A DNA stretch of 64,000 nucleotides from the NCBI GenBank assembly GCA_001632435.1, contig KV424036.1:36623-100622 (forward strand). Reading direction: 5' to 3'. This document shows positions 12,201 to 24,354 of this stretch, one piece after another. The translations under genes were made by a program, and so were the position numbers. Each line of letters starts with the position of its first letter. Within the stretch, counting starts at the first letter, position 1. This stretch comes from Calocera cornea HHB12733. Lineage: Eukaryota > Basidiomycota > Dacrymycetes > Dacrymycetales > Dacrymycetaceae. The notes below the pieces were generated by a model. That model was not told where the DNA came from. It was given only the letters and a program-made list of their open reading frames with translations, and ran no database searches.

Positions 12201-13227
12201 CACTACGCGCGCGAGCACTCGCACGTCGACGTTGCGCACTTCTTCAGCCGGTGCTACTCCTCGGCCGTTGAGTGTGCGAGGATTATCACCGAGGAGTTGG
12301 GCCCGAGTGGGTACCTCAAGTACAGTCCGGACAGCCATTTCGTGCTGGCCTCATATGCTGTCATCACGCTGCTCAAGGTGCGCCGCTTGCCCGGGGCTAG
12401 GCTCGGCTGACCGCTGACATCGTGCTGCAGCTCGTCCGCCTCGAGTTCGAGAACTACCTCCCGAGCGGCGTGGACCCCATCAAGAACGTGCGCGATGCGG
12501 CGGACATGCTCGCCAAGGTCGCTGTGAACAAGTACCACACGCCCGCGCTGTACGCCGCCTTCCTCCGCGCGCTTATCAATGTACGGGACGGTACTTCGGG
12601 CCCCGCGACGCGGCACACGTCGGTCGCGCCCACCACGCCAGCGCCACAGGCTCAAAACGCCGGGTCGACGACCGAGGTCAGCGAGCAGCTGTCGCCATTC
12701 CCGGAGATGAATGGTGAGGGACACCCGGTCCAAGCGCCCCCGCCTCAGCAGGATGTCGTTCCCCCTCCGCCGGAGTACAACATGATCCAGCGACCGCTCG
12801 TGTACGGCGAGCCGATGGCAACCTTCCCGAACGCGTTCCAGACTCAGCCGCAAGCACCCGCCGCTGCTGCCGATTCAAACGCCGCACAAGTCCAGCCTGA
12901 CTTCGCCGATTACACGTTTGGACCTGGATTCGGGGGGACTGGGACCGAGGTTGACCAGCTTGGGAACCTCAGCGGGCCGTTTGGCGGCATCCTGACGGAC
13001 GCGTTCTGGGACAGTGTCTTGATTCCAGGTTCGTGGTACCTGCTTCTTCCAAAGAAGCAAGGCACTGACCGTGTCGAATAGGATACTCAAATACCCTGGA
13101 CCTGAGCGGGGGGTTCGTTTTCGGATCAGGAGGAAGCGGTCTCATCACGCCCCGTGTTGGCTCGCCCACCTTCGGGAACAACGGGCTCGATTTCGGCGTT
13201 GACAACACCCTCCAGCACCGTTCCTGA
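9252..13227 (+). CDS. Zn(II)2Cys6 transcription factor with fungal-specific middle homology domain
   Basis: A multi-exon gene (about ten exons). Exon 1 (9252-9733) encodes a Gln- and His-rich, basic N-terminus with a likely nuclear signal (GKRRR). Exon 2 starts at 9789 and carries the binuclear zinc cluster ACTVCRRLKMKC...CKRCLQGVHEC. Exon 3 (from 10152) adds a KKQEALTGKLHSLEQQLNTLQ-like coiled-coil linker that should mediate dimerisation, then Ser/Pro-rich sequence. From about 10,700 on the exons form a fungal transcription factor domain (LDREFHTAP, AICAIASKFY, IVQAYLLLALWGTGP, MAIRMATDLNLHR, RERTWIMCYNLDRSLSAQMG). The last exon, joined by the intron at 13,030-13,080, gives LDLSGG...VDNTLQHRS and TGA 13225-13227. 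It is nuclear and binds DNA, probably CGG-type half sites. The target pathway cannot be told from sequence. Confidence 0.9.
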
Positions 13228-16200
13228 GAGAGCCTGAGAAGTCGCGCGTGTTGGAGACAATCTCATCTCTTCATACATCTGTCTCAACCATAGGGTATCT
13301 TCGGTTTGTAGCACTAGATCTGGCTTCGTTTCACTGGTATATGCTATTGTAGATATGTCTTACAACATCGATCCACATACTGCAACAAGATTGGCGCCCC
13401 ATCTTCTGTAGGTTTCGGTTCACTGCAGCTCCGCCAAGAGTCAGACATCCTCAACTCATTGCGTCGTCAGACAACCTAACAGCCACGAGAAAGAAGCTGC
13501 TTCTTCCCCACTTCGGACCGGCATTCACAAGCGCGATATGGTGCTTCGCGGCTTCTCCGCATGATGATTATCACAAGGTCTGCTTCCGTAATCTATCATA
13601 TCGGGTGGAGGCAGTCCCCCATCACCGCACGCGTAGCGCGCGCCCGAGCTGGTGGGGCGTTGTATGCCACAAGCGTCGCCTGGTCGGCGTCGGCGGAGAA
13701 CGCGTGTCGACGGATGGAAGAACGATATTGGGTGGCCGATCGAGCGGCCGTAACAGAAGAGAGATTCACATTGCCACAATCTTGGTGCAAGACAATCGCT
13801 TAATGCGAGTGAGCGGAAGCCCCAAGAGGGCGGGGAGGCTGGTCAGAAGATCCTGGGGAGGCAACGGATAGACTAGCGGTACCGGAGGAATTTCATACCC
13901 GGTCCAACTTGAGCCCGACCCGAACACCTCGGAAGTATGGCACCAGAATTGGACAGGATCTTCCCGATAAGGGTATGCCATCGATTCACGTAAGCAATGG
14001 CTGTTCGTAGTGCTGCATCAAGTTGACCAAGAACGCATCAAAAACGGTGTGCGGGTACGCCGGAGAGCTGAAGGCTGCTGCTCCCCGTTAGAAGCGATGT
14101 GAGAGGCTCAGTGCTATAAATAAAACGTTACAGGCAAAACAGCGGGTATCTTCAAAGGAAGAAAGTGGCATGAATGTGATAGTGGCAGAACAATGGCGGT
14201 GGAGTCCGCTCACCTGATGGCAAGTGGAGCCATGCTCAGCGGAACACGTTCCCCGGCGAACCTCGACGGAAAGCTGTGCGTCCCACACTGCACATGCTCC
14301 TTGGCCAGAACTCTGTGGCTAGATCCTTTGGGGATCACGGCGTCTCGAAGCTTGAAGCTTCAATGCTGACCGATCCAGCCCAGATCTGGGATGCATGGGG
14401 CATATTGGCCTATCCGGACAGCTCATCTGATTGAGTAGCCCGGCCTTCGCCTAGGAGAACAGATCGAATTTAGCAGGCAGCTCAACGGGAACTGCAAGAG
14501 ACGCTAGTGATGCTGGGGACAAGGTCGGCAGTCTCTGCCGGAAATGTGATCACCCCAGAATTTGGACAAGCCAGAGGGTAAACCACATTGTAGCTTTCCC
14601 GGACCTCACAAGTGGAACCCTGGGCGGCTTGCATTCAGCCCGCTTCCCCCTTCAGATTTTGTGTACCGCAACCTGGTACACCTGCCATGCTGTCAGTCTC
14701 TGCCGCCATGCTGACGCGCCCGCGTCTTGACAATGTTGAGCCTGTTGTCAAATTTCTCTCTTTCCTGGAGGATCCCTAGGACGCACGGTGCTGGTCTGGG
14801 CCTTTTCGGCCGTCTTGAGTTCCCCAGAGCCACTGCAGCGTTCCTACTGCTACTTCGATTGGGGTCAATGGTCTTGTTCACAACCGTCGTCCAGCCGTTT
14901 CCGTGCCGTCACCCCACTCCTCAGAACTCTCCAAGGATAAGACCATATGCAAGCAGTCTCCGTCGTAGGAGACGCACATCCGGAACGTTGTATGGTACAG
15001 ATGATAGTGATCGGGAATTCCGCATGATACAGAGATTGATCCGAGCAGATGCCCCCAAGTCACCAGCGGATGACGCTTCAGCAAAAGCGGTTCATCACAT
15101 AGAGAACACCGATGGGAGCTATACAGATTGTAGTGGCCAGAATGTGGAAGTCAACCGAATGAATTCAAGCGGCCAAAGCATCAAGGTAACGGCAGCAAAA
15201 TCAAAGTCCAGCGCAGACTTTCCTCATAGCAACGAACGGTACCATCTGAAGAGATCGGGAGTGATGTTTCTCAGATAGGCCGAGTAGCCTCGTGTCGATT
15301 TGGTAGTCCTTCCGTCCCTGCCGCGGCACGCACGCCGTGCCGCAGCCAGAGTACAGCGCGGCGTAGAAACCTGCAGGTCCCTGTGTCCACACATTGATTT
15401 CGGATTTTTTGCTGAGACATGCTGCCTTTCGTTGTCGTTCATGGGTCACTTTCCTGACCTCTTAGCCACGACCACCACAATTTCGAAGCCTTAAGAAGGC
15501 TTGAGAAACCGAGGGAAATAGCCTTTCGGCAAGTTACAAATATGGCAAGACGGAAACAGCGGCCCTGCCGAGACGGAAGCATTAGGGGAAGCTTGTGAAG
15601 GTGACCCTGCGCGATCTCCAGCATCAGCTTCCGTCAATGGTTCGGCCCCAAAACGCAACGGGCACAATGTAATTTTTCATCAATTATTCGATCACACGCG
15701 AAACACAGAGACTGTGACTAGGCGAGCTCGGCGTATAATTTGTGCTCGGGATCTGCACGGGCACCAGTTGGTAATAAGGGTTTGACAAGGCGAGAAAGAG
15801 AGCTTGAACACCTGTCAAATTAACTTAAAAAGTCCCTTGTGCCTGAAAACTGTCACGGAGCTGACCCATGTGGAATTTCATTATGTGTGCCACGTTATCC
15901 TATTCTCCTGTGGCGCTGGTTCGCTCCTTACCTACCCGTGTCTCGGGACGTCAATTCGGCCGCCGCCCCTGAACGAAACAGTCGGACAGCCGGCAAATTT
16001 GTCACGCTGTGGACTGCGGAAGGGAGTCCCATCTGATCGTATGCCGGCGTCAAAACATGGGCGATAATGTGCGGAATCAACGTGTTCGGCGGAGAAACAA
16101 TTGAATGAACTGGTGGGCCACGGCCATGCGCCCCCAGGTTCGATCATGGTTACGATCATGCTTGCACCGCCAGAGTGCGACGCAGGGACGTTCATCAGGA

Positions 16201-17353
16201 GAAAGGTTAAACAGGGGAGACCCTACACCCGCTTCTTTATATCGCTTCTGCCCTCAAAGGCAGAGCTCCCTTTGTTGGTGGTAGAAGCCAGCCCCCCTTG
16301 GGAAGCGAATGTCAAGCCGTCGAGGCTTCATCGGACCCCAGAAAGTGGTGGGAGCACGTGGAGATCGCACCATGTCGTAAATTGGCCTTCAATCGTGTCG
16401 TGTCTGTCGCCGAATCCTAAGCCTAGCCACAGGGTTGCAGGACTAATTAGAGGGTATTGGACGGCCTCTCACCGGTATCAGGCCCGAACACGGACGCTGT
16501 CGCTCAAGTGGACCGGTTCCGTTGGCCCCACCCGCGCGGTCCCGTTCTAGCTCCGGCTCTTCGGGTTTTCACAAGACGGACTTGGCGCGGGATCCCGAAC
16601 AAGGAGGAAGTAGAAGGGCAAAGTAGCGAAATTGTGCCATGCCGGAACCCCCGCGATGTTTGGATGACCTAATTCTGGCCGAGGTGGAGATTAGATCCGG
16701 AAATGGGTTTCCTTCGCTTGGTTCTGACGCAACCGGCGTGCGGTCCAGCTGGTCGGTGCATACCCGCATACACGCTGCACACGTACATTCCACCGCATCG
16801 GTCCAGCCCACTCTGAATTGGACTACAATAGCGGACGCTAAATGCCCTTCCCTCTTTGTTCCCTTCCCATTCCCCCTTCTGCCCTTGTGCTCTTGAGCCT
16901 GTGCCGATCTGCCTCAAGCCACAGTGCTCACACGGCAGTCCTCCACACGTAGGCCTTACCCACCAGTGACGTGTTCCGTGGCACGCACCAGCACGCCGAT
17001 TCAGCTCAAAAGTGCAAAAGGGAGGGACAAAGCACCCTTTACCCCTATCCCCCCTGCTAGCTCAGCCGTCGCCACGGCTACCCCACGGACAACACCACCA
17101 GCCACCTCGATACTCGCCCTCGCCGCCGCATATCCCCTTCCAGTGGACAAGTCAGCTCTACGCCCGCGCCCAACGAACAGGCGGATACTCAAAACCGCGG
17201 CGGTAACGAAACCAGAAGGCCAGTTCCGAATTGTCGGTTCATTGGCTGGCTTTTGGCAATAGTGTATAAGTAGGCAGCGGCTCCCCGACGAAGACAGGCA
17301 GTCAAGCTACGAGGATCCGCGTTCGATCCGGAAGCCCGCGTCAGATTAGCTCG
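13228..17353. other. 4.1-kb intergenic region, no supported gene
   Basis: Open frames of up to 183 codons exist (for example 14727-15278+) but lack family motifs, convincing splice structure or a compositional signal. The final 350 bases before the BTB-like gene are more CT/CA-rich and probably act as its promoter. Confidence 0.5.
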
Positions 17354-19210
17354 ATGCCTCTTCGACCGTGGACGCCCGAACCGCGGGAGGACGAGGAGCG
17401 GCGGAGAGAGAAAGAACTTGGCGAGGAGTCTGTCTCCGGCATCGCCACTCCGCATCCAATTGTGTCCGGCGCTGTACATCGCGACACAAACAACCCATCT
17501 TTGTCCCCGACTGCCTCCTCCCTCCACCACCAGGTCCATCTCCGAGCTGGTCAGCTCCATTCCGCCCTTCCCATGGCCCGCAGAGGAGATGACGACGTCG
17601 ATATGGAGGATCGCAGCACAGACCACGTTCTGAGCGGCGGCCGATCACACCACGTCGATGCGGCAAGGCTAGGGCCTCCAAACCTTGAACGCCGTTCGGT
17701 CTCGGACGCCCCATCGGCAATGGAGACGGGGACGGGAGAGCGCAGGAAGGACGACGAGACAGAAGTGGAGCGGGCAATATCAGTTGAAAAGGGAAAAGGG
17801 AGAGCCGATGCTGTCGATACGGAGACTTGGTACCTGCCGGACCGGCTCCGGGGCCAAGCCCTCGACTCAGTCATCATGCGGCTACAGAAGAACGCCCATC
17901 TCTTTTGGCGTAACAAGCAAAATGCCAACATGGAACTAGGTGCGCTGATCGTGTCTGCTGGAGGTACCGCGTACTCATATCACCTTTTATCCGCAGTCAT
18001 TCCCACTCCTGGCTCGTCCAAGCGACAACCTCCTCGTCTGCCACCTCCTCAGCCGAACCCATCGGAGCGTCGTTCCAGCTCTTCTTCCCAGCGGGATCCC
18101 TACTATCCATACCCTCCCGATCCCCGCATGTCGTCGTACTGGGGACCATCGCCATACCCATACCCGTACTGGCCTCCACCGCCGATGTACGGTGGCTACC
18201 CGCCTGGTCCGGTCGGAGACTATGGCTACCCATCCCACCGTCGTCATTCATCTTCGCACAATCGGCGTGATCGTCATTCTCCATCTCCGGAGCCACCGCA
18301 ACGATCGTCTTTCTCTGGACCTTCCAGGCACAAGAAGCCTCGTCTCCACGAGGAAACGAGGCTTACCCCTGAAGCGTCTCCAGCGCCCGATCAAAAGTCG
18401 CCGTCCTCCAGATCGGCCAGCGACAAAATCCCCCCTGCCTTCCCACTGTACCCAGCAGAGTCTCCCTCCGGGTCCGGATCGCGGGAATCGCCATATGCCC
18501 TCAGACCGGAATACCCTGGATACCCTCAGCCGCAGTACCCTGGATACGACTACTACTACGGGGAAGGTGCTGATCGTCCGGATCGGCCTCGAGAGGAAGA
18601 GCACGACCGAGAAGAGACGGTCACCTACTCTGTCCACAAGGAATACTTCCTCACGCAATGTGCTCTTATTCGATATGTATGCAGCGGTCTCGACAAGCGC
18701 GCCCCGAGGGAGGTGCCCAACCCCATCGCGACATACAGCTTCAAACCGTCTCCAGCTACTCCCTACCATATGAGAGCGTCCTCTATGAAGCACCTCCGCA
18801 TACATCTCAATCTTCCTGACCCCGACTCGTTCGGCCAAATCCTCGAATGGCTCTACTTCGGCCCTGCCGCTTATCCCCACCTGGAGGAGGCGATGCAAGC
18901 TGGTCGAGTCACTTGGGGCGGACTTGTTCGTAACGCCGAGTGGCTCGGTGTGAGCTCAGAGCTGAAGAACTGGCTCGGCCGTTACTGGAAGAAGAGCATG
19001 GAAGAGGGAAGGACGGAGAAGGACGTCGGGAACAAGCCTATTGGGTCGAATTCTCCCAGCCCCGCGACAGGCGCGGGCGAGCCATCGCAGAGCGGTCCCA
19101 GGTCGGCGGAGCTGGAGCGAGCGAGGGAAGTTCGGAAGCCAAAGGAAGAGGACATGTCCGAGGACATCCCCCGGTATGCTCCTGCCTACTCCCCGTCGTC
19201 GATGGAATGA
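17354..19210 (+). CDS. BTB/POZ-like protein with long disordered regions
   Basis: One uninterrupted frame of 618 residues from ATG 17354. Residues 1-150 are charged and disordered. Residues about 155-215 form a conserved-looking segment (ETWYLPDRLRGQALDSVI, then LFWRNKQNANMELGALIVS). Residues about 220-410 are Pro/Tyr/Ser-rich with YPYPP-like runs. Residues about 415-555 resemble a BTB fold: TYSVHKEYFLTQCALIRYVC, where the His sits in the usual hydrophobic-H pattern, then LRIHLNLPDPDSFGQILEWL and LGVSSELKNWLGRYWKK. BTB proteins act as dimerising or Cul3 adaptor modules, and some regulate transcription. The overall architecture resembles developmental regulators of basidiomycetes such as Clp1-type proteins, but this is a weak recollection rather than an identification. 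The intronless structure is unusual among its neighbours. Confidence 0.7.
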   Translation: MPLRPWTPEPREDEERRREKELGEESVSGIATPHPIVSGAVHRDTNNPSLSPTASSLHHQVHLRAGQLHSALPMARRGDDDVDMEDRSTDHVLSGGRSHHVDAARLGPPNLERRSVSDAPSAMETGTGERRKDDETEVERAISVEKGKGRADAVDTETWYLPDRLRGQALDSVIMRLQKNAHLFWRNKQNANMELGALIVSAGGTAYSYHLLSAVIPTPGSSKRQPPRLPPPQPNPSERRSSSSSQRDPYYPYPPDPRMSSYWGPSPYPYPYWPPPPMYGGYPPGPVGDYGYPSHRRHSSSHNRRDRHSPSPEPPQRSSFSGPSRHKKPRLHEETRLTPEASPAPDQKSPSSRSASDKIPPAFPLYPAESPSGSGSRESPYALRPEYPGYPQPQYPGYDYYYGEGADRPDRPREEEHDREETVTYSVHKEYFLTQCALIRYVCSGLDKRAPREVPNPIATYSFKPSPATPYHMRASSMKHLRIHLNLPDPDSFGQILEWLYFGPAAYPHLEEAMQAGRVTWGGLVRNAEWLGVSSELKNWLGRYWKKSMEEGRTEKDVGNKPIGSNSPSPATGAGEPSQSGPRSAELERAREVRKPKEEDMSEDIPRYAPAYSPSSME

Positions 19211-20583
19211 AGCGGCGGCGTGCCCTCCAGGTCCGCCGGCAATCCGATCCCGAACTGCCCACCTGCCCCTTCCGTATGCAGTGTTATCTACCCGATCCAC
19301 GGTTCTGGGTTCCGCCGCCCGTTGTGGCCCTGACACAAGGGTGATTAGCTCGCGTCATTCTCCCGCGGATTGAATCCAGTTCGCTTTCACTACAACGTGT
19401 TGCAACGTGGACGGTGCTTGCATGCGGATTGTTTGCCCTGCCCGGAGGGTGACAATGAAGGCTGAGGGGATGGCGCGCCCTGTGGCGTCAGCAATTAGGG
19501 TGTCGGATTGTGGCTTCTGTCTCAGGGTCCGTCATTTCGACAGCGTCGAAATCTATTGCGGGGTTGGCCGGCTTGGTGTGACAGGCGTGGCATGTCTTTC
19601 ACTTCTTTAACTCTTTCCTTTGCTGGGCATTTGTGGCTGCTCTCGGCTCTCAGCGTGTAGTGGATGATGCAAGAGGGTCGACGCTGGCCGCGCGCGGTGA
19701 GGGTACCGACTGGTTGGGCGCAACTTCAATGGGCAAAATGCAACCATGTAGTTGATGTGAACCGGTAGTCCTCCCTATGCATACGACGCTGTAGCTCTCT
19801 TATTTATCGTCCCCATGAAAGTGACGTCAACCTAATAGAAAATCATGAAGTAAACCTTACCGCCCGTTCCGGTCTTCCTCTTTTTGGGGCAGGTTGGAAC
19901 AGTCGAGAAGTGTACTACAGTACCGACTTTCGGCGTGGACGACTTGCGCTAAGCAAAATCGGGCCGACGCCCCCGCCGAGCCGCGAAGTCAAAATGCTCC
20001 TCAATCCTGCTGGCGGGTGTGGCGCTTGTCGTTGAGCCGGCGCCATGTAACCCCCTTACTCCGGTAGGAGCGGGCACGTCGCCACACGGTCATGTGACCG
20101 TCGTCATCCGTCCCATAGCGGAAGCATTCCCCACGTCCGGTCTCCCACTTGCGCTGCAGCTATCTGAGTACAGTATCTCTCCCCACCTGGGCATGGGGCG
20201 AATCCCCTAGTACTTCCTGCTGATCCCGATACTTCTGTGCTCGCTCGCTATCGTTGTGCTGGCGAGCCGAGCCGAACAGCGCGGCTCACCCGGCCTGACT
20301 GAACTGGCTCGCATCGATCTGATGCTTACGGCACCCCGTCAAAGCCTCAACGCCTCGCAGCGACCGCCGACCGGACCTCGCCCTCCGCATCGAAACTCTC
20401 CCAGCGCGCGAGCTTCGTAGCCTCCCGTGAATCCTCTGCGGCAGGGACCACCCAGCGCCCGACGCGATGCGATGCGGTGTATGATAGGGACTGCGCGCCG
20501 TGCCCCGCCCCGCCCGCTGGGTCGGTCCTTGCTCGTTGCGGTCGGTCCGCCGCTTCGCCTTGGTTTGGCTTGGCTTGGTGTCG

Positions 20584-20618
20584 GTTCGTTCGGTTCGGTT
20601 CGGTTCGGTTCGGTTCGG
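20584..20618. repeat. (TTCGG)n microsatellite
   Basis: About five to six tandem copies of the pentamer GGTTC lie about 1.2 kb upstream of the WC-2 start codon. Confidence 0.85.
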
Positions 20619-21446
20619 AACCGGCTCACTGGTCCCGGGGGTCGAAGCGCTGAGGATCAGACGGAGAGTCCACCTTCCCCGCCCGCCGCCGCCGCGCATG
20701 CTCCCCCGCCCCGCCCCGCCCTCGGATGCGACACTGACCCCGTGTGCGTCATCGGCGGCGGCGTCGGGCGGTTCACCCAGAACAGCCCAGGATGTCTGAA
20801 GGTCCGAGCGTGTGATACCGAGGATGATGGTGTGTCTTGTTCTTCGCTGTTATGTAGTTGCGACTACTGTAGTAGTCAATGCAGCACGCCGCCCCTGACT
20901 GGGGTACATACCCCGCTGTCATAAGATTCCCAGCTGCAGGGTTGTGAGGAGCAGATACAGGCTTCCCGCCGGCCCCTGCGCATGCCGTAAGAGGCAGGAC
21001 CATTGCGTGCCAAGTATACAGCACATAGTACATTCCCAAACACGGTCACGTAACAGCGGCCACCCGTGTCGCGGTCATGAGCCAAGTCAGCGCGTCATCA
21101 GCCGCTGCAGTCGCACAGTACAGTACTAGTGAGCTGGTGCGAGCGCCTCAGCATGCCACCTGCTGCCTCCCTCACCTCAACCGCAGCGTCATGCGGGGGC
21201 GGCCTATAGCCCCCGCCGGTCTCACCATCACTGCCAGTGGTCTGGCGCGGTGAAGGCGGACTCACTTACGAGATCGGCGATCCGTGTTCTTTGCTTCCGC
21301 CGCCCGCGCCCGGAGCCGATCGTACGATCCCCAGGCGAGGCTGGGGTGATGAGCATCGACGTGCTTCAGGTTGCCTGTGGTCTCGAGAGCATCTCACCAT
21401 ACCACTAGTCTCTTCACTTGACCTCACCCCACTGCCTGTCCCCGAC

Positions 21447-21475
21447 TGAGCTGAGCTGAGCTGAGCTGAGCTGAG
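21447..21475. repeat. (CTGAG)n microsatellite
   Basis: About six tandem copies of the pentamer GAGCT, degenerating into AGGCT repeats, lie about 370 bp upstream of the WC-2 start codon. Confidence 0.85.
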
Positions 21476-21840
21476 CCAGGCTAGGCTAGGTGACGCGATC
21501 CCAGTCGGGTCGCTGTTGCCGCGTGCGTGTGACGAAAGGGGCGTGGATGAGCCGCGCCTGTTCGCTCGGCGCCTTTCCTCTCCCGCCCTCACCCCGCTCT
21601 CCCGCTCTCTCGCCCTCGCCCTCTCCCTCCCGTCCATAAGGAGGCCGGCCGATCGATCGCCCAATCGCCCCTTCCCGCCTCTCCCCCTCTGCACACCCCG
21701 CCCGTTCGCCCCCCTTGCGCACCCCGCACGCTGCGTCCAGCAACCAGGGCCGACGCACCGCATCGACCATCGAGCCGACTGTGCAAGCGCCTGCACCGCC
21801 GAGCAGCCACCGACACCAGCACACGATCGACCGCGCGCGG

Positions 21841-23721
21841 ATGAGCGCGTACCCCGCGGTGCCGTTCGGGATGGCCGACCTGCCCCAGTCCCAGTCCCAG
21901 TCCGAGTTCCAACAGCAGCACCCCCCGCCCTCCGCGTCCTACGCCTCCTCCACGATCCACCCCTCCTCCCTCTCCGCCTCCGCTCCCAACGCCCACGATG
22001 GCACCCCTCGCTCCGGAAGCTCCCCCGGCTCGGCCATCGCACCGGCCACCCGCGAGTCCTCCCAGGCGCTGGGCAAGGACACGCCCTCCTCCTCCCGCCC
22101 GCCCACCGGCACCTCCTCCGCCCCCTCAGGCCCCGCACAGCCATCTGCCCCACCCGCCCCATCTTCCTCCTCGAGCACCACCGCAGCCAACGGCAAGGAG
22201 AAGGACTCGCACGCCCAGGCCCCCTCCGCCCCCGCAACAGCGCACATATACGACTTTACGAAGCGCAAGGGCTGGAGCGGCCTCTTGCTCTCCCAGCTCA
22301 GCGGCACCATCCAGTTCGTCTTCTCCCCAAGGGGCAACGTCGTCTTCGTCAGTGGCTGCGTGAGGGAGTACCTCGGCTGGGAGGCGGAGGAGGTCGTCGA
22401 GCGCAACCTCGTCCATCTCTTGCACGGTACGTCCCCCCGCACCCTCTCCACGTGCACAGGCTGCTGACGGCTCTGCGCGCGCGTGTGTGTAGGGGACGAC
22501 ATCCAGCCCTTCTTCGCCCACATCCATCACGCCATCTCCACGCGCACCGAGCTGGCAGCCTACACCCGCTTCAGGGCAAAGGACGAGCGCACGCCCCTCT
22601 TCGAGGTCAGGGGACACCCGTACTTCGTCCAGCAGGGCCCGAAGGACGACGCGAAGGACAGAACCGGAACCGGCGCCGGCGCGGCCGTGGACCCGGGGGG
22701 GATCGCGGTGGGGGAGGCGGGGGCGCAGGTCGGTGTCCAGCCGGGGCAGCAGGGGCAGGGGGCGGGCGAGTACGCCGGGTACCAGTGCTTCTTTGCTATG
22801 GCTAGACCGTACCCATCGCGCCCAGCAGCTCTGTACGTCCTCTCCCCTTCTCACACCTCCTTCCCCCATCCCACACTCTCCCACGCTACATGTCTTCCTC
22901 TTATTTCGCACTCTCCCCGCAAACCCTCGCTGACGCTCACCCCAGGCTCGACTCCTTCCTCGACCTTAAAATCGAGAACGAGCACCTGCGCCAGCGGCTC
23001 TCGGGCCTCGCCGCGCCCTCCCCGACAGGCACGGGCAGCGCAAGCCTCGCCGCGTCCGCCCAGCGCCAGGCGTACCACACCGCGTTCTACCTCGCCGACC
23101 CGGAGGGTGACTCCAACAACAACCCGCTCAAGCGGGACGGGGCGGGCTTCCCCTCCTCCAGCGGCAGCGGCGCCCTGGGCAGCACGGACGACCCTGCGCG
23201 GAAACGCGCCAAACGCTCCGGCTCGCAGTCCCTCCCCTCCTCCTCTGCCGCCGCCGCCGCCGCCACCCAGCCGCAAAAGACGTACGTGTGCGTCATGTGC
23301 GGGCGGACGGACAGCCCAGAGTGGCGCAAGGGCCCGCTCGGCGCTAAGACGCTGTGTAATGCCTGTGGGCTGCGCTGGGCCAAGAGGAACTCGAAGCGGA
23401 AGGGCGAGGGCGCTGCGGCGGGGGCGGGAGCGGGGGACGCACTGATGGGATTGCTCCCGGGCGTCGGGGACGACATGGACGGTAGTGAGTCGCTTTACTA
23501 CTACTGCTACTTCCTCTTTCTCTCTCTCTTTCTCCTTGCACTGTACCTCGCAGAGCGCTGGCTGACAGGGTATCGCAGTGGTCCCGAGCGTGGTCAACCC
23601 CCCGCCGCCCCACACACCAACGGGGACGGGGATGTTCGCCCCCCACGGGCAGGGGCTCGGGCAGGGCCAGGGCAGTGTGAACATGAGCGCGGCCGCTAGT
23701 GGGGGGACGGTGGACGGTTGA
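21841..23721 (+). CDS. wc-2: White collar 2 (PAS domain and GATA zinc finger)
   Basis: Four exons. ATG 21841 is the first in-frame methionine; the frame upstream opens only on a non-ATG codon. The N-terminus (residues 1-140) is Ser/Pro/Gln-rich. A PAS domain follows ([19 protein letters not shown], then [22 protein letters not shown], then [19 protein letters not shown]), spanning the intron at about 22427-22491. A helical segment [19 protein letters not shown] comes after the second intron. The GATA finger is CVMC-x18-CNAC ([18 protein letters not shown] between the pairs). The last exon ends MSAAASGG...DG at TGA 23719-23721. WC-2 is the non-photosensory partner of the blue-light receptor WC-1, binding GATC-rich light-response elements as a nuclear complex. 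The PAS here lacks the LOV GRNCRFLQ cysteine motif, as expected for WC-2. Confidence 0.93.
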
Positions 23722-24354
23722 TCTGCCACTACTCCCAAGGCCGGCCGTGCGCTCTGGGCTTGGCGGATGTGGCCACCGAAGCCAACTCGGAGAGACGGCC
23801 CGGCCTGCCCGAGCCCGACCCAGCAGCATGCCGTCGGAAGAGAGCAGTGCTGTACTGGCAGCAGAGGAGGACTTCGGCGCCCGGGTGCGGCATTCGCCAA
23901 CCAACAACCCAGACACAAACCCTATCGAATCGCGTCGCATCGCATCGTATTCCGTACTATAGCACCTGTGACCCACCCCGCGGGGCACGGGCAGCACTGT
24001 CGCATTGTACACTACTTTTTTATCAGTAGCTTTTACCGTTAATATTATGCTTATGGGCATCGTCTTATTGCGCCGGAGAGGACACCAGTGCAGTGCACAG
24101 CGCCGGCATGGGTTGTGGACTTACTCGGCGGCTCACTACAGACGCTCGGCCTGCGACGGGAAGCTCGAACGCTGTCGTGGACTCGTGCACGGACCACCGA
24201 GCGGAAGCTTTCGGCCAGAGGGGATGTGCCCCGCGCGAAAACGAAAAGGCCTTGACGCTCTACCGCCATCTCCCTTGGTGACCAGCTCTCGTCCTGCACT
24301 GTTGTGTGTTGGATAACGCGATTCTACGCTGCTCTTGACCCGACATCGGCTTGC
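23722..24354. other. Short intergenic stretch 3' of WC-2, passing into the right repeat arm
   Basis: It contains the probable 3' UTR of WC-2 up to about 24.05 kb. After that, repeat phrases start (for example CGAAAGCTTCCGC on the reverse strand). No gene was seen. Confidence 0.5.

Larger units (their letters stand above)
19211..21840. other. 2.6-kb intergenic region and upstream sequence of the WC-2 gene
   Basis: No gene is supported. The region includes a TTCGG pentanucleotide run (about 20584-20618), a CTGAG pentanucleotide run (about 21447-21475), and a CT-rich tract at 21,580-21,740 just before the WC-2 start, which is typical of fungal promoters. Confidence 0.55.

Noticed and set aside
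14727..15278. 183-codon open frame in the 4.1-kb intergenic region
   Set aside because: No family motif, no splice partners, and a composition unlike the neighbouring genes; most likely chance.
17240..17340. Possible tRNA because of a GTTCGATCC sequence resembling a B box
   Set aside because: No matching A box, acceptor stem or anticodon arm could be folded.
20584..20618. Telomere-like repeat
   Set aside because: The unit is GGTTC, not TTAGGG or a known fungal telomere repeat, and it is internal and short.
21266..22237. 323-codon minus-strand frame opposite WC-2, and the 429-codon plus frame at 21516-22805
   Set aside because: GC-rich codon usage leaves the other frames open. Their Arg/Gly/Pro-rich translations carry no motif, while the WC-2 frame has PAS and GATA domains.
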